A stretch of 64,000 nt of DNA, taken from NCBI GenBank assembly GCA_016748015.1, contig JAAOMT010000379.1, positions 357,102-421,101 of the forward strand, in the 5' to 3' direction. The notes under the pieces are model-generated. The model was not told the origin of the DNA. It made no database searches and saw only the letters and a list, made by a program, of their open reading frames with translations. Position 1 is the stretch's first letter, and the number at the start of each line of letters is the position of its first letter. The position numbers were made by a program, and so were the translations under genes. Shown here piece by piece: positions 11,182-22,989 of the stretch. The DNA is from Geosiphon pyriformis (taxonomy: Eukaryota > Glomeromycota > Glomeromycetes > Archaeosporales > Geosiphonaceae).

Positions 11182-12538
11182 ATGTTATCTAAAAATAATG
11201 AAAATCTTATAAAGAAAGTTTTTAAATCATTAATATTTATAACAATAATCGGATTCTACTTTCTTTTTGTTTATTTCCCTAGTACTTTTTATTCCCAATC
11301 TTCAAATTACTGCAACAATTCATCAATCACAAACCTAACATTGGATGATGCCTATTATCCACCTATAAAAATACGCATTCCATCTTTAAATTCTACCTCA
11401 AGTTTGAGTAAAGCACATCTATTAAAACGAACAGGGTTTGGCAAACTCCAAAATTCGTCTCCTTCGAAAATACTGGTCACTGATTTAGCCTTAATTGATT
11501 TCTTAACAGAAATGGCTCGAGTAGCAAATATTCCTTATTGTTTTCCACAAAACAATATGTGGGGTGAGTAATAGGTTCTAAATGAAATTTCAATTTTCGA
11601 AAGGAGTTGTCCAAATTGCTGGAATTTTTCAATATTTTCCTACCAAAATCAGGTGAAGTATTCTTGGATGAAAAAAAGGAACATATTATTGGGCATTTTA
11701 NNNNNNNNNNNNNNNNNNNNNNNNNNNNNNNNNNNNNNNNNNNNNNNNNNNNNNNNNNNNNNNNNNNNNNNNNNNNNNNNNNNNNNNNNNNNNNNNNNNN
11801 NNNNNNNNNNNNNNNNNNNNNNNNNNNNNNNNNNNNNNNNNNNNNNNNNNNNNNNNNNNNNNNNNNNNNNNNNNNNNNNNNNNNNNNNNNNNNNNNNNNN
11901 NNNNNNNNNNNNNNNNNNNNNNNNNNNNNNNNNNNNNNNNNNNNNNNNNNNNNNNNNNNNNNNNNNNNNNNNNNNNNNNNNNNNNNNNNNNNNNNNNNNN
12001 NNNNNNNNNNNNNNNNNNNNNNNNNNNNNNNNNNNNNNNNNNNNNNNNNNNNNNNNNNNNNNNNNNNNNNNNNNNNNNNNNNNNNNNNNNNNNNNNNNNN
12101 NNNNNNNNNNNNNNNNNNNNNNNNNNNNNNNNNNNNNNNNNNNNNNNNNNNNNNNNNNNNNNNNNNNNNNNNNNNNNNNNNNNNNNNNNNNNNNNNNNNN
12201 NNNNNNNNNNNNNNNNNNNNNNNNNNNNNNNNNNNNNNNNNNNNNNNNNNNNNNNNNNNNNNNNNNNNNNNNNNNNNNNNNNNNNNNNNNNNNNNNATTT
12301 TCCCAATGGTCAGAAACAGTTTGGTGAGAATTTGGTAAGGATTTGAAATAAAAGCTTTTCAGCATCAATATAATTTTCATCATGCAAAATGGGTAAGATT
12401 TCTCGCGAAAACCTAAAATCTAAATATATATTTTAGAATTGTAACGCAGGAACAGATGGATCGAGCAATTTTGCACATTTTGGTCAATGGTTTGGCACAA
12501 CTTTTGGAAATTGTGAGCATTTCCTCCCAGTAAAATAA
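11182..12538 (+). CDS. Second class-3 lipase homolog, interrupted by an assembly gap
   Basis: Exon 1 (11182-11563) starts at ATG 11182 and encodes a basic N-terminus, one hydrophobic anchor or signal segment (SLIFITIIGFYFLFVYF, residues about 17-33), Asn-glycosylation sequons and ALIDFLTEMARVANIPYCF, the helix-plus-YC pattern near the start of class-3 lipase domains. An 89-bp intron leads in phase to 11653 (EVFLDEKKEHIIGHF, the strand before the oxyanion loop), which runs into the gap. After the gap come part of an exon ending at 12334 (FPNGQKQFGENL) and the last exon 12437-12538 (NCNAGTDGSSNFAHFGQWFG and a short tail), with the presumed catalytic His in AHFGQWFG. The final exon matches the last exon of the lipase at 4263 in position and in its first bases (AATTGTAA). 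The nucleophile elbow lies in the gap, so catalytic competence cannot be judged. A secreted or membrane-anchored lipase is likely. Confidence 0.75.
11701..12296. other. Assembly gap of 596 N
   Basis: An unbroken run of N inside the second lipase gene. It hides the middle of the hydrolase domain, including the serine elbow and catalytic Asp. Reading frames across it are meaningless. Confidence 0.99.
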
Positions 12539-15500
12539 CGAAAATGATGAAATTTTTTATATTCTTAGCATTTAAAAGACTTTTCTAGCCAAACTTCAAC
12601 AAATTGGATGCTTTAAGTTTCTTTTATTTTCCGAAATTAAACATTAATACTGAGTTAAATCCAATCCTTAAGATTTAGGTTGGCATGTTTCGATTTAATT
12701 TTTCAATTAATTCAATCAAAATAGATTTTTGTAATATGTAAAATGAAATTTCATTCAAAATAATGGAAAAGATAAAATATTCACCTTACGATATGTAAAT
12801 AATTCTCTTTGCCTTGATTTTTTCCAATTTTTATTTACCATTATTTAGATACATATTGAATATCATGAAATTTGGTCCTCCATAATTATATACCTGTAAA
12901 AGGCCAATTACCGATTTGTTTGTAACGAATCGTGATTTATGTGATTAGCATTTTTTTTACAAAATCAATATACTGTAAATGAAAACTAAAACAAAATTTT
13001 AAAGCCAAGAATTACTAAAATTTTCCAATTCTATATCAGAATATTTATTATCATCATGTTCAATACAAAAATCCAAACTTTTTCAATTTTTCATTGTTAT
13101 ATCACAAAGTCATAGTTGAAGATCACTTTACCTTCAAGACCTTTGAAATATCACAATATATAAATGCACGTCAAATTATTGTTGGATTGATATTATTTCA
13201 GGCTTGTTTGACTCATCATACAACATAAAATATAGTTGTTATATCTATATTACAAATATTTTCAAATTATTATGGTCTTCTGATAACAAATTCCAATAGT
13301 TGTTAACTATTGTTAGCCTAAATAATATTTCTTCCAAAATTTTTTGGCTTGTTTTGTTTTAAGAATTTGTTTTAGGCTCTAAATCAGCCAAATACTATAT
13401 ACATGTAAACATTTATTTCCAAATAATTTCGTAAAAACCTTGTGTTTTCTAAATGCACTTGAATGTTAAGTATTTGATTATTTTATAATAATTAAAGCAA
13501 TTTTATTAATAACTGTTTTCATGTTTGGAATTTCATGTACTAATCTCAACAAAGTTGACAAATAGTCAATTTTTCAGTTATTAGATTTTTTAAAGAGATA
13601 TTAAATTCAAAGATGATATTAAGTTTTTGTTAGTTATTATTTTAAATAAAGAAAAAATCTTTTAGTAAATGGTATTTATTTTAAGTATTAAAACTTTTAA
13701 GCTAATAATTAATATGTTTCTTGGAAAAATAAACTTTTTTATACATTGTTAAGTTTTATCATTTTTAATTTTAGTAATTTTGTTTTTGTAATAATTTTAG
13801 CAAAATTTTCATTCTTATAAAGTTTGAATATTGTATAATTTAAACATTGCAATTCATTATAATTGTGAGTTGTTACAAATATTTTTAATTTTATTAATAA
13901 CTGTAATTTATTATTTATTATAAAATAGTTTTTTAATTAATAATCATAAAAAGTATAAGGTATTTTGATCCAAAAAATAATTTTATGTTAATTAAAACAT
14001 TTTTGTTTAAGATATATATCTTTTTTAATAAATTTTTGTATAGTATTATAAAAATTGATAGCCAATTAAATTGAATAGAATGTTTTTTTAATTTATGTTT
14101 TATAAATAAGTTAATTTTAAAAAATTGCTCTATATTTTTAAAAGCAATTGTTTCGATTTCTATTAATAAGTCAAAAATAATGTCAAGCTTTTACTATAAA
14201 ATAGTTTGTATTTTTTGATTTTTGTAAAAACCATTGTTTTAACGTCGGTCTTAATGGTAATTTAAGAATTTTTTTTGAAATATTAAAGAAGCTATTTTAA
14301 CACAATTGATTAATCTATTCACATATATTTTTTAATAATATAAATAAATCTTTTTACAACATGTCTTTGAACTATTATTATTAACTTACTTCTACTCTTT
14401 ACACATTTACTTTTTTCTTTATATGTTAGAGATCTTTTTATATTTCAATTTCATTAGCTAGATTAAACAAAAATTATATGAAGATATATATAAAAAATCT
14501 AAAGACACAAGTAATTTTAAGTCATATAAAAAGCTAAAGTTTTGTCTCATGTCAAATTTATATATTTAATAAAGCTTAAAAAGTAAAAAATAATAATTGA
14601 GAATTTTGTTTATTAGTATTTACAACAGACTTGTATAAAAATATGATTTAAGATAATATATTTCATATGATTGCTCTATTTCCAAAGACAAAGAAAAATC
14701 TATGTTTTATTGTTGTCATAAAGCATTGATTATTTATATAAAATATGACTTTTTAACAATTTTAAATAAAATTATAAAGTCAACTTTAAAATATTAGATT
14801 ATATCAAAACTTTTTCAAATAATCATTTAGCAGTTTTAAGATAAAATAAATATATTATATATTAAGATTAATATATTTTTGAATGTTTCTTTGATTTTTT
14901 AATATTTGTAATCAATTTTCTATAATTACTTGTAGCCTTTGACTGCTTTTTTCAAAAACAAATATCTAAATATTTTATTTACGTGAATTTTTCTATTATT
15001 TATAGTCCAATTTTTATTTTTTCTAATTATATTATTATTTTTTCCAGTCATATTATTATTACTTTTTTTAGTTAATTATCACTTCATGTTTATCTATATC
15101 ATAGATTGCGATGTCTAACATTATTAATAAAAATATCTTTATTTTATTAAATATAAATATGAGCTAATATATAAATTGTGTTTATTTGTGAAATTGCTAA
15201 TAATACTTAACAAATTTGCTGAAATATCTTTGTTAAATGCGATATTGTTTTTAAATTTTGTTTTTTAAATAAAAGCAGAATTATTTCTGCAATAATTGTA
15301 TATTACAAAATTTTTTAACCAATTATAATTTTTTAATGACTGAATACTATTAGTTACAACTATTATCAATATATAAAATCTTTTTTTCAGAATTTTATAA
15401 TTCATTATTTTGTAATAATTTTAAGCATCTTTTTCTGTTAATCTGTTTTTAGGTTTTAAACAGGCAATTATTATGTGCAGATATCTGTCTTAAAGTTTGA

Positions 15501-16528
15501 AAAATTGCATAACCTAATTATTTCATTTGTGAATTAATACAAATTAGGATAATAATTTGAACAAATTAAAGAATTAATGTGAAATTGAATGATGTTTTTT
15601 AATTTATAATGCTGCCAAATTAAACACAATAAAATATGGCAAGCTAAAAGGTTTTTTTATTCAATCAATAATTGGGGAACACATTGAAACAAAAAGTCAA
15701 CTGATATTAATTTAAATGCAATTTTGGTACCTGAAGATTATATTGACATCATTGCATGCTTATTTTTCTGTAGTTTTATCGATGATAATAAAAACTGTTT
15801 TTCACAAAACTTGTCTTAAAGCTCTACATAATGCTGTTTGAATACACATTTAAAAGCTGTTTTTATTCTCAATAATAGCAACTGAAGATTGAAGAAATTG
15901 CTAATGATCCTTTGAACTTGTCACGTCATATGAGTGACATTATTATTGGTGAATTTTTAAGTTAAAGTAAGCTGTAATAGTTGTTTTTTTTTGCCATTGA
16001 ATATTTAGATTACAAAGCGATACATCAATTGCAAATTTTTGTGCTCAAAATTCCATTGTCGAAAATTTTTAACAAATCTTTTTTACTCTTTAGTATTATA
16101 TTTTTGACCAATCAAAAGTTAGAACATACGACTATATATGAGAATTTGGAAATGCAGAGATTTGGGCCTTGAAATAAAGTGCATTTATAGAATATAGAAA
16201 ATGCACCCATGATGGGACTGAGTAGTGGGAATACATTTAAATTTAGGCATTTGACGAGGTCTGACCATATTTATTTCGCGAACTTAACATTCGGGAATAT
16301 TAAGAGCTCAAAAGCTACATTTTGAATTATGTGGCATTACATCAATTTAAATAATTAATTTTTGTCGAAAAATGAAAATGTAAAAATTCATAAATTTGTT
16401 TTGATCATTTGAAGATAAAAATTAAAAAACCGAGTCAATTTTACTATATTAACTAATCAATAAATTTTTAGTATAAGAGTTATCAGAATAAAAATTCTAA
16501 AATAAATTTAAAGTCAAGTTTTGATTTA
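12539..16528. other. AT-rich intergenic region without supported genes
   Basis: About 4 kb dominated by A/T runs and stop codons on all frames. A short plus-strand patch at about 15885-15960 translates as EEIANDPLNLSRHMSDIIIG, which resembles protein and may belong to a decayed transposase, but it has no flanking support. Nothing else stands out. Confidence 0.5.
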
Positions 16529-17260
16529 CAGTCCCGGCCGAAAAAAATGGCACCAACGTGTTCGCAAAGTTTGTCGCGTTATTTTGCTCACTGCTGGTGT
16601 CGTACAATCTGCATTTCTAATAATTCTATCTACCCATTTTTTCACTTGCCTAATCCGTAAAATCAAATCGCGACGTACTTTTGGGGAAACAGTCACCACA
16701 ATGCAACTGAAATCGCACTATTTGGGACGAGCTTTCAAAGCTTGGCTACACTGTCATTCTGTCTAAATGTGTCCCTCTTCTCACCGAAAGCGCCAAAGAG
16801 AGCCGCTTGCAATGGGGACGTTTTCATTGGCGTTACAGCTGGTGTAGGGTTGTATTCTCTGAGGAAACAACTTTTTAGATGTTCCTAAAGACTTTCTTAA
16901 CATAGTCTCATGATAGTCAACCTATTATACCAATGTTAAACCATCCCTTCAAGTTGCGTGTTTGGGTGGCGATCAGCAAACGTGGCAAGCTTGGTTTCCA
17001 CATATTCACAGAGAATTTACATCGTCATATTTATCGTGAAATATTGAATAACCACCTTTACGACAATGCACCGAGAAAACATGGACATCAATGGAGATTC
17101 TTGATTGGCCCCCACAATCTCCAGACCTCAATCCCATTAAACACTTGTGGGATGAGGTTGATCGACGTCTTCGTCATCTACCTGAGCGAGTTCATATCAA
17201 GAAAGACTTGTGAGAAACATTTGGGATAATTGAAATCGAATTTTCACGAAACTTATTTAA
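16529..17260 (+). pseudogene. Tc1/mariner transposase relic
   Basis: TA at 16527-16528 is followed by CAGTCCCGGCCGAAAAAAAT, a Tc1-type end. The broken plus-strand translation then shows the family in order. First comes CVPLLTESAKESRLQWGRFH and RVVFSEETTF (the FSDE block, with Glu where the first catalytic Asp should be). Next is LRVWVAISKRGKLGFHIFTE with NLHRHIYREILNNHLYD. Last, in another frame, is DWPPQSPDLNPIKHLWDEVD followed by RRLRHLPERVHI (the SPDLNPIE block with the third catalytic residue changed from Glu to Lys). At least three frame changes and several stops separate the pieces. No matching right-hand repeat was found before 17300, so the element is truncated or its end is decayed. 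Confidence 0.8.
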
Positions 17261-17493
17261 TCCAAGCCCAATAAAATAGCAGATTTTATAAAGGTTAGAG
17301 GTGAGTACACAAGGTGGTAACGTAATAGAAGCATAAGACAATCGTTTATCGTAACCATATCAGCACGAATATTTGTGAATGAGTAGAATAAATGCCATAT
17401 TCATTACTATGTAACTTATTTAACGGTTCTAACGCTTACAAAAAAAGAAATTAATCACAGACCTGAAAGCCTGGTTTAAATTGATTGATATAT

Positions 17494-17552
17494 GTACAGT
17501 AGGCACCAAAAGTAACATGTAAATCGGGCGTTACTTTTGGCGCTTACTGTGC
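17494..17552. repeat. Near-palindrome made of two Tc1/mariner-like ends
   Basis: Two 23-nt arms (17494-17516 and 17530-17552) are inverted repeats matching at 20 of 23 positions, separated by 13 nt. Each arm reads TACAGT or CACAGT followed by a GC.CCAAAAGTAAC core, the style of a Tc1/mariner terminal repeat. It could be a tiny internally deleted element or two abutting ends. Confidence 0.7.
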
Positions 17553-17600
17553 AAAAATAGATTTTGAAGAAAGATTTATCTAAATTTCTCGGGTGATACA

Positions 17601-17622
17601 ATCACTTTTGTGAGCCACTGTA
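17601..17622 (-). repeat. Stray Tc1/mariner-like terminal repeat
   Basis: On the minus strand this reads TACAGTGGCTCACAAAAGTG, which has the TA-CAGT start and CAAAAGT core of Tc1/mariner ends but differs from the ends at 16529 and 17494. No partner was found nearby, so it is probably the remaining edge of a separate element. Confidence 0.4.
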
Positions 17623-17880
17623 CATGTGCAACATTTGAAAAGGTACACTTGCTGATTATTGGAAATACAAAGACAAGAATCCGGTTTTATGGTCTGTGCC
17701 CTTTCTATGGTATATTTAATCAACAACAGTCTGACATTATGATTTGATAAAGGGAATGTGTGGAAAGTCAGGATTTTCCCAAGAGAATATGATATTTATT
17801 AACAGTAATAGAAATCTAAAGAATTTTCATTGCTTAAAAAATCAAACAATTATTGAAATGATGGGAAAAAAGGATCTAAA

Positions 17881-18171
17881 TCAAATTTGCTTACCCTCCC
17901 CCCCCCCCCCATAAGGGAATTTCCAAAACAGAAAATTTTCTTGACGAAAAAAACTAGCATTGAGTCCTTGATGAAGATTTTCTGTAAAGAATTCAGGATA
18001 AATAAATTCATTATTTATGTAAACAAACAAACCGGCTCTCTCTAACTGGCACCATAAGGAAAATGTATCCTTATCGATTCTTTTAATGTGTTTCGTGTGG
18101 ACTAGTAAGATTGTGAATTCACTCTGAGCAAAATATTTAACAGCAAAAACTATTGAAGTTATGTTATCCAT
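17881..18171 (-). CDS. Possible first exon of an unidentified gene
   Basis: An open frame starts at ATG 18171 and reads MDNITSIVFAVKYFAQSEFT, then LVHTKHIKRIDKDTFSLWCQ and LERAGLFVYINNEFIYPEFF. The codon use and amino-acid mix look like real protein. It ends in a run of 13 G bases followed by a GTAAGC donor, so the exon probably ends near 17893. A possible continuation at about 17823-17740 carries FSWENPDFPHIPFIKS, but the phase only fits if the G run is two bases shorter, so either that link or the run length is wrong. I do not recognise the family. It would be divergent from the membrane-protein gene to its right. Confidence 0.4.
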   Translation of the reverse strand: MDNITSIVFAVKYFAQSEFTILLVHTKHIKRIDKDTFSLWCQLERAGLFVYINNEFIYPEFFTENLHQGLNASFFRQENFLFWKFPYGGGGEGKQI

Positions 18172-18705
18172 TTTGTTTATTTGAATCTTATTTCGGTGAA
18201 AACTTTCAGTAATCGGTGAATTTCAATTTTCCGGAATTCGTACATGTATCGACAAATAGCTCATTCTGGTTTTCTTACCTACGTGCGTTCGATATCTTTT
18301 ACCAACTTTAATATGTTTACTCTTATTAAGGAATTCATTGAAATCCAAATTAATTTACTAATAATAACTAACTCATATACAAAGTTTATTCAACAAAAAT
18401 ACTTACTCAAAAACAAGATACAAATTCAATTTCTTGAAAAAGTTCAAGATTTGAAGAATTATTTTTTTAAAAATTGAATTTGTATCTTTAAAATGAAAAA
18501 TTTACTTGGAACGATTTATATGGGTGGGTGGGAGGTTCAATTTCTTTTGAAATGATGCTTGCCCATATTTGAAAAATTTTTATCTCACGCATAATTAAAT
18601 TTTATCTGGCTGTGGAAATACTTACCAGGAACAACCGTGTATATTCCTTACTTACTTTTATGGTAAGGAAAAAAGCCTCACATTTTTTTATTCTTTTTTA
18701 ATCAG

Positions 18706-20244
18706 CTCAAAAAACTTTTACAATTATCACCACTTGTCGCCTACTTCAGGGCGATAGCACACATATGGCACACAAGTCGTCTAGACTCATTCTCATTATC
18801 CAGAATACGCCAACTTCGAACGCTGTTTACCTATTTATTTATTTTTTCGCTAGCAGTTCAATTTACACACCGAGTACTTCAAACGAGTACAATATATTAC
18901 CAGTCTTTATCATGTAATGCCTCGGAAACATTTTGTCTTCCTGCCAAACAAAATGAAGCTGAGATGGAAACGTCATTGTTTTTAGATTCTCAATCTTTGA
19001 CTACTGCTGCTGATTATCTGGAAGTTTGTGGGATGAGCTTTATGATGTGAATTTTTTTTTGATATTTCTCGAACTCAAAGGGAAACTTTTTCCAAATGGT
19101 TTAATTCATCTTTTATTTTCTTATTTCTTTCTTAATTGTAGAATGAGTTTGTTTTTGGTACAAGCACATTGGAATGAAGTTGTTGAGCGAATTACCAAAG
19201 AAAGATTTATGGAAATTTGGGAATACAATGCTTATATTGCTGGATTCATTTTTGCTTTTCCCACGTAAGTTATAGGCTACATGAGGCATCATAGGCTGTG
19301 AGAATTGTAGAAAAAAATTCTGAATGCATCACGTTCATTATCAATTATTATACAGGTTCCCAGCGTTAAGACTAATCCTATACTTTGATGACCTCCTCAA
19401 AAAAGTAATCCCACAACTTGTCTTTAGTGGATTATTATTCGTATTATTTTTACTAGGGATTCGACATCACTATCGAATTCGGAAAATATTCTCAGAGTCA
19501 ACCTCATTAGGATTGACAAACGTCAAATGGAAACTTTCCTATTTTCACGACATGAACTATATACTTTCAATTTCTGTGCTAATTTACTCCCTGAGTTGTT
19601 GTTCACTTGCCCTCGATGCTCTGTTCGATGGCAAACTTTTCAAAAGCCATGAAATAATCACACAAATAGTTGTCACCCATTTGAATTATAGTTCTTTGGT
19701 TGGATATGTGATTAGTCTGCTTATCTTTCATCCGTCACTTTCGTTACTCTCGGCAACAAAAGCATTTATTGCAACTCCTGCCTCACCAAGTCCAGTACAT
19801 ACAATCGATATCCCAACCTTTAAGATGGTCGCTGCTAAACCGAAAAAAGACGCTTCTCTACCAAGCAATAGTAGCATTTCACTATTGCCACCGGCGTATA
19901 CCAACAAATACGAAGGCTCAATAGGAAAAAGTGATACTGGGGATGAAAAAGTTGAAAATTTTAAATTTAAAGAATCAACTGCTAACCTGAGGCCAAAAGG
20001 ATCAAAAGAGTCTCTTGTACCAACCAATATCAAAGGAATTAATTCTTATGAATCATTAAAGCCACAGTATTCATGGGCTGACACATGGCGATTGAAGTCG
20101 CCGAATTCACATAAGGAGAACGTTATCATAACTTTCAATGATTCGTTACCAGATCAAATATCTTTTAATGACAATGAAAGTACAATCTCTTCGGAGGTTG
20201 GTATTGCTATAACTACCGATGATGATGATGATCGGAATATGTGA
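18706..20244 (+). CDS. Polytopic membrane protein, family not recognised
   Basis: Three exons join in phase: 18706-19046, 19142-19264 and 19356-20244, with 95- and 91-bp introns. Hydrophobic segments in order are LFTYLFIFSLAVQFT, CGMSFMIMSLFLVQAHW (spanning the first intron), AYIAGFIFAFPTFPALRLIL (spanning the second), LVFSGLLFVLFLLGI, ILSISVLIYSLSCCSLAL and SLVGYVISLLIF. That makes about six, possibly seven, membrane spans. A loop between the first two contains paired Cys (CNASETFCLP) and an Asn-glycosylation site. The last about 170 residues are a hydrophilic Ser/Lys/Asp-rich tail ending in a run of six Asp, likely cytoplasmic. The start is unresolved: an ATG at 18660-18662 sits right before a GTAAGG donor, but that intron would be only 43 bp, so an upstream exon may exist. 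A receptor-like or transporter role is possible; nothing proves either. Confidence 0.75.
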
Positions 20245-20807
20245 TTATGACTTTATTAGAAAATTTTCCTTGGGGTTTAAGATTTAATTGTATTTATATC
20301 GTTCAATGCTCAATTAATTTTAGCTTTTAATTTTCATTCTCATAGACAAGAATTGCTAGCAAGTTCTACAAAGAAAAGTGAATCATTTTATATAATATGT
20401 CATGGCTATTTTTGAGACATTTGTCATTTTTTAACACATTATATTTTCGCCTTTGGATTTCAAAATCGAATGTGTCCTTAGAAAAATTTGTGAGATATCA
20501 AGTTCCAATAACCGATAAGTACATTGGTTTTTTCTGAAAAGATTAAACAAGATTCTGGAAAGGGGACATTTTATATTAATAGTTTTGTTGATTTTCTGTT
20601 TCTATTTCAATGGGTAATATGTAGGGTTAGCTTTCGGATTGGAATAGTAACCATAGTGTTGAAAATATTTGTTCTGAAGAGCCAAAAATAGTCTTTATCT
20701 TTATATGTATTTGAATTTTGTAACCGATTTTTAGCATCTCAAACCCTTGCTCTTATAACACCAACAAGCTTTCTAAAATTAATCTCATTCAAATACCAAT
20801 TTGCAAT

Positions 20808-21820
20808 TTAATAATTCACATTTAAATACCTGTACGAAGCATTCAACCGATCAATCGAATCGATCAATTGTAGCAGAGTACCTTTTTGAAACTTCACATA
20901 GCGAAACTCGACTACTGTCCCTGCATCACCCCCACTGATTATCCCTTCTTTCCCATAAATCTCGTCTCTACCTCTAATTTGTGCCGTAGTATAGGCAACA
21001 AATATTCCTAAAGCAACTTTGATTTCTTGTAATTGTGGTTCGTAGCATTCTACCAGATGATGGTCAGACTTGGGGAGGATTTCATTTGATTGTTTTTGAT
21101 CTCTTGATATTTTTTGCCAGTGGAGGTGAGTATTGTGAAGTATTGTATCATCAAAAGCCATAGATTCAAATTCAATATCAACTGATGATTTTCTCGGAGG
21201 CCCAGGAAAAAAAATAGGAATACACGTATTAATGCTCCAACCGATTGGAAGATATTCCTCGTCAATTTTTGTGATTTCAATTTTTATTTCGCAGCTGTTT
21301 GTTGCTGTCGTATTAATGAAATGGGTTGAGGAGGAATCTTGTTGAATTCTTTCTGTTGTGCTTCCTGTGTTGTTTGACCATGGTTTTGTATGTGGAGATG
21401 AGATTAAATGGGAGCTTGAGATTTGAAAAACGTAAGAGTCTGGAAGAAATGGCGCAAATATTGTTGATAGCGTGGTTTCGAGCATAATTGGGTTTGTTTG
21501 ATATAATAAAGGCGAAGGTGAAAGTGAGGAATCAGAGATTGATAACTGTGGAAATAATCAAAAAGAGGAACATGAGTGATTGAATAAAATTAGAAATTGA
21601 ACAAAGAATTAAGCATAAAAGGCCGAGATTTCCAGGCTTGAAATAAATGATCTTTAATATAAGTTTATAAGAAAAAAGTTTGCCCATGTAACAAGCTCAA
21701 AATTATGTATGAAATTACCGCAAATTCCAAATCGTTGCTAAACCTCCAACATAAATCAGCTTGAAGAATTTTAGGGATCAAAGAGTTCCAAAGAGTACAA
21801 GTTTTTTGTAAATTTGTCAT
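20808..21820 (-). CDS. Unrecognised 279-residue protein, two exons
   Basis: Exons 21820-21719 and 21545-20808 join in phase 0 across a 173-bp intron (donor GTAATT, acceptor TTCCACAG). The first exon gives MTNLQKTCTLWNSLIPKILQ and ADLCWRFSNDLEFA. The second starts LSISDSSLSPSPLLYQTNPI and continues through a Ser/Thr-rich middle, EIKIEITKIDEEYLPIGWSI and NTCIPIFFPGPPRKSSVDIE, to a C-terminal block QEIKVALGIFVAYTTAQIRG and FQKGTLLQLIDSIDRLNASY. The N-terminal Leu/Trp-Cys-Trp pattern is faintly like an F-box helix (LWNSLIPKIL...LCWRF), but that is only a hint. There is no signal peptide or clear membrane span. It is convergent with the membrane-protein gene; about 560 bp separate the two stop codons. 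Confidence 0.65.
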
Positions 21821-22989
21821 GTATTTGTAGCTGTTTGACCCGTTTTTATTGGAGAAAGGAATTTTGAAAGGATAAGTCAGTGAAATTTTACGATCGAAAT
21901 ATTGAGAGATTCATTGTAAGTTCTAGTCGCAAAAGTTTTAATACATGATTATGGCTTATTTTCTTTTAATGGCTCTAAAATACGACTCCCAAAAAAGGAT
22001 GGACGTACTTGGTCCCATGAACAACATTTTTTATTATCTGTATCACTATTTCATCTGGTATATCAATCATTTTCGTCTTTGGAGTAGAAAACAAAATAAT
22101 TAGGCAAGAATGGTTGCTTGCATCACTGAATATCGATCAGTTATTTATACCCAAAATTGAAGATGTTCACAGAAGTGTGTGACCAGACAGGTGAACTTGA
22201 TCTTGAACTTTGGGATTTGGATAAGAAATGATCTAAAGTTCCCACTTTCTTTTTTAGGGTAGAAGGTTGGAAACAGACTGATTAAAATTTTTAGGAAAAA
22301 CTTTGAGTATAAATTCTTTTCTGTTGTCATTTGAAGATTAGAAAATCAAGATTTGGCTGAATCAAATCATATGCGAATAACCAATCTTCACTACAACTCT
22401 AATTTAAATATTAATATATTTTTGTTAATTAAACTTAGTTTTCAATGTTAAATCCAAAAATGTTTGTGATCTTGCATAAAGCTGATTCAGAAAATGATAT
22501 TTTTGTTCTTTCGTTTATACCCCGAGCGTGATCCCAATGTTGAATTAGTTTTTCAGAACATGTACAACATTTCATGTTTTTAATAATAGGGCGATCAGAT
22601 AAGAAAAAAATGTGATAGGTTTAATATTATATTTGTTGCTTATACCAAAAATAATTATCAATATGTCTCTAAGTGTTTGAAATAAAGGATGGAACACTCA
22701 GTAGTCTATTAACCCGTTCTTTTGGAAAAAAATTATTTTAGGTGTATAAACGAATTATATTGGCCTTTTTAATCCTACCACCCAATTAAGTTTGATGGTG
22801 CAACATTCAGTAATTTTGAAAAACCAAGTATACGATATATGCTTTCAAACCGACGGAAAAATCTATATTTTTTTTAATCGAGAAATATTTCATAGGCAAA
22901 TTCAAATAAATTCAGCTCTCACAAAATAAATTTAATTTGAATCAAAACTTGACATATTATTTTTTTTTTCTTAATTTAAATAATTTTTT
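21821..22989. other. Intergenic region, nothing supported
   Basis: Moderately AT-rich spacer upstream of the two-exon gene. Frames are short and none has splice-site support. The first few hundred bases probably include the promoter of the minus-strand gene. Confidence 0.5.

Noticed and set aside
11607-12383. Long open frames on both strands across 11.6-12.4 kb
   Set aside because: They exist only because the 596-N gap contains no stop codons; the real content is parts of the lipase gene on either side.
18244-18477. 77-codon plus-strand frame upstream of the membrane-protein gene
   Set aside because: It could be tempting as the missing first exon, but there is no donor that joins it in phase to 18706, and the composition is Ile/Lys/Asn-rich as in the spacer DNA.
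19728-20033. 101-codon minus-strand frame inside the membrane-protein gene
   Set aside because: It is antisense to a well-supported exon and looks like a shadow of its Ser/Ala-rich tail.
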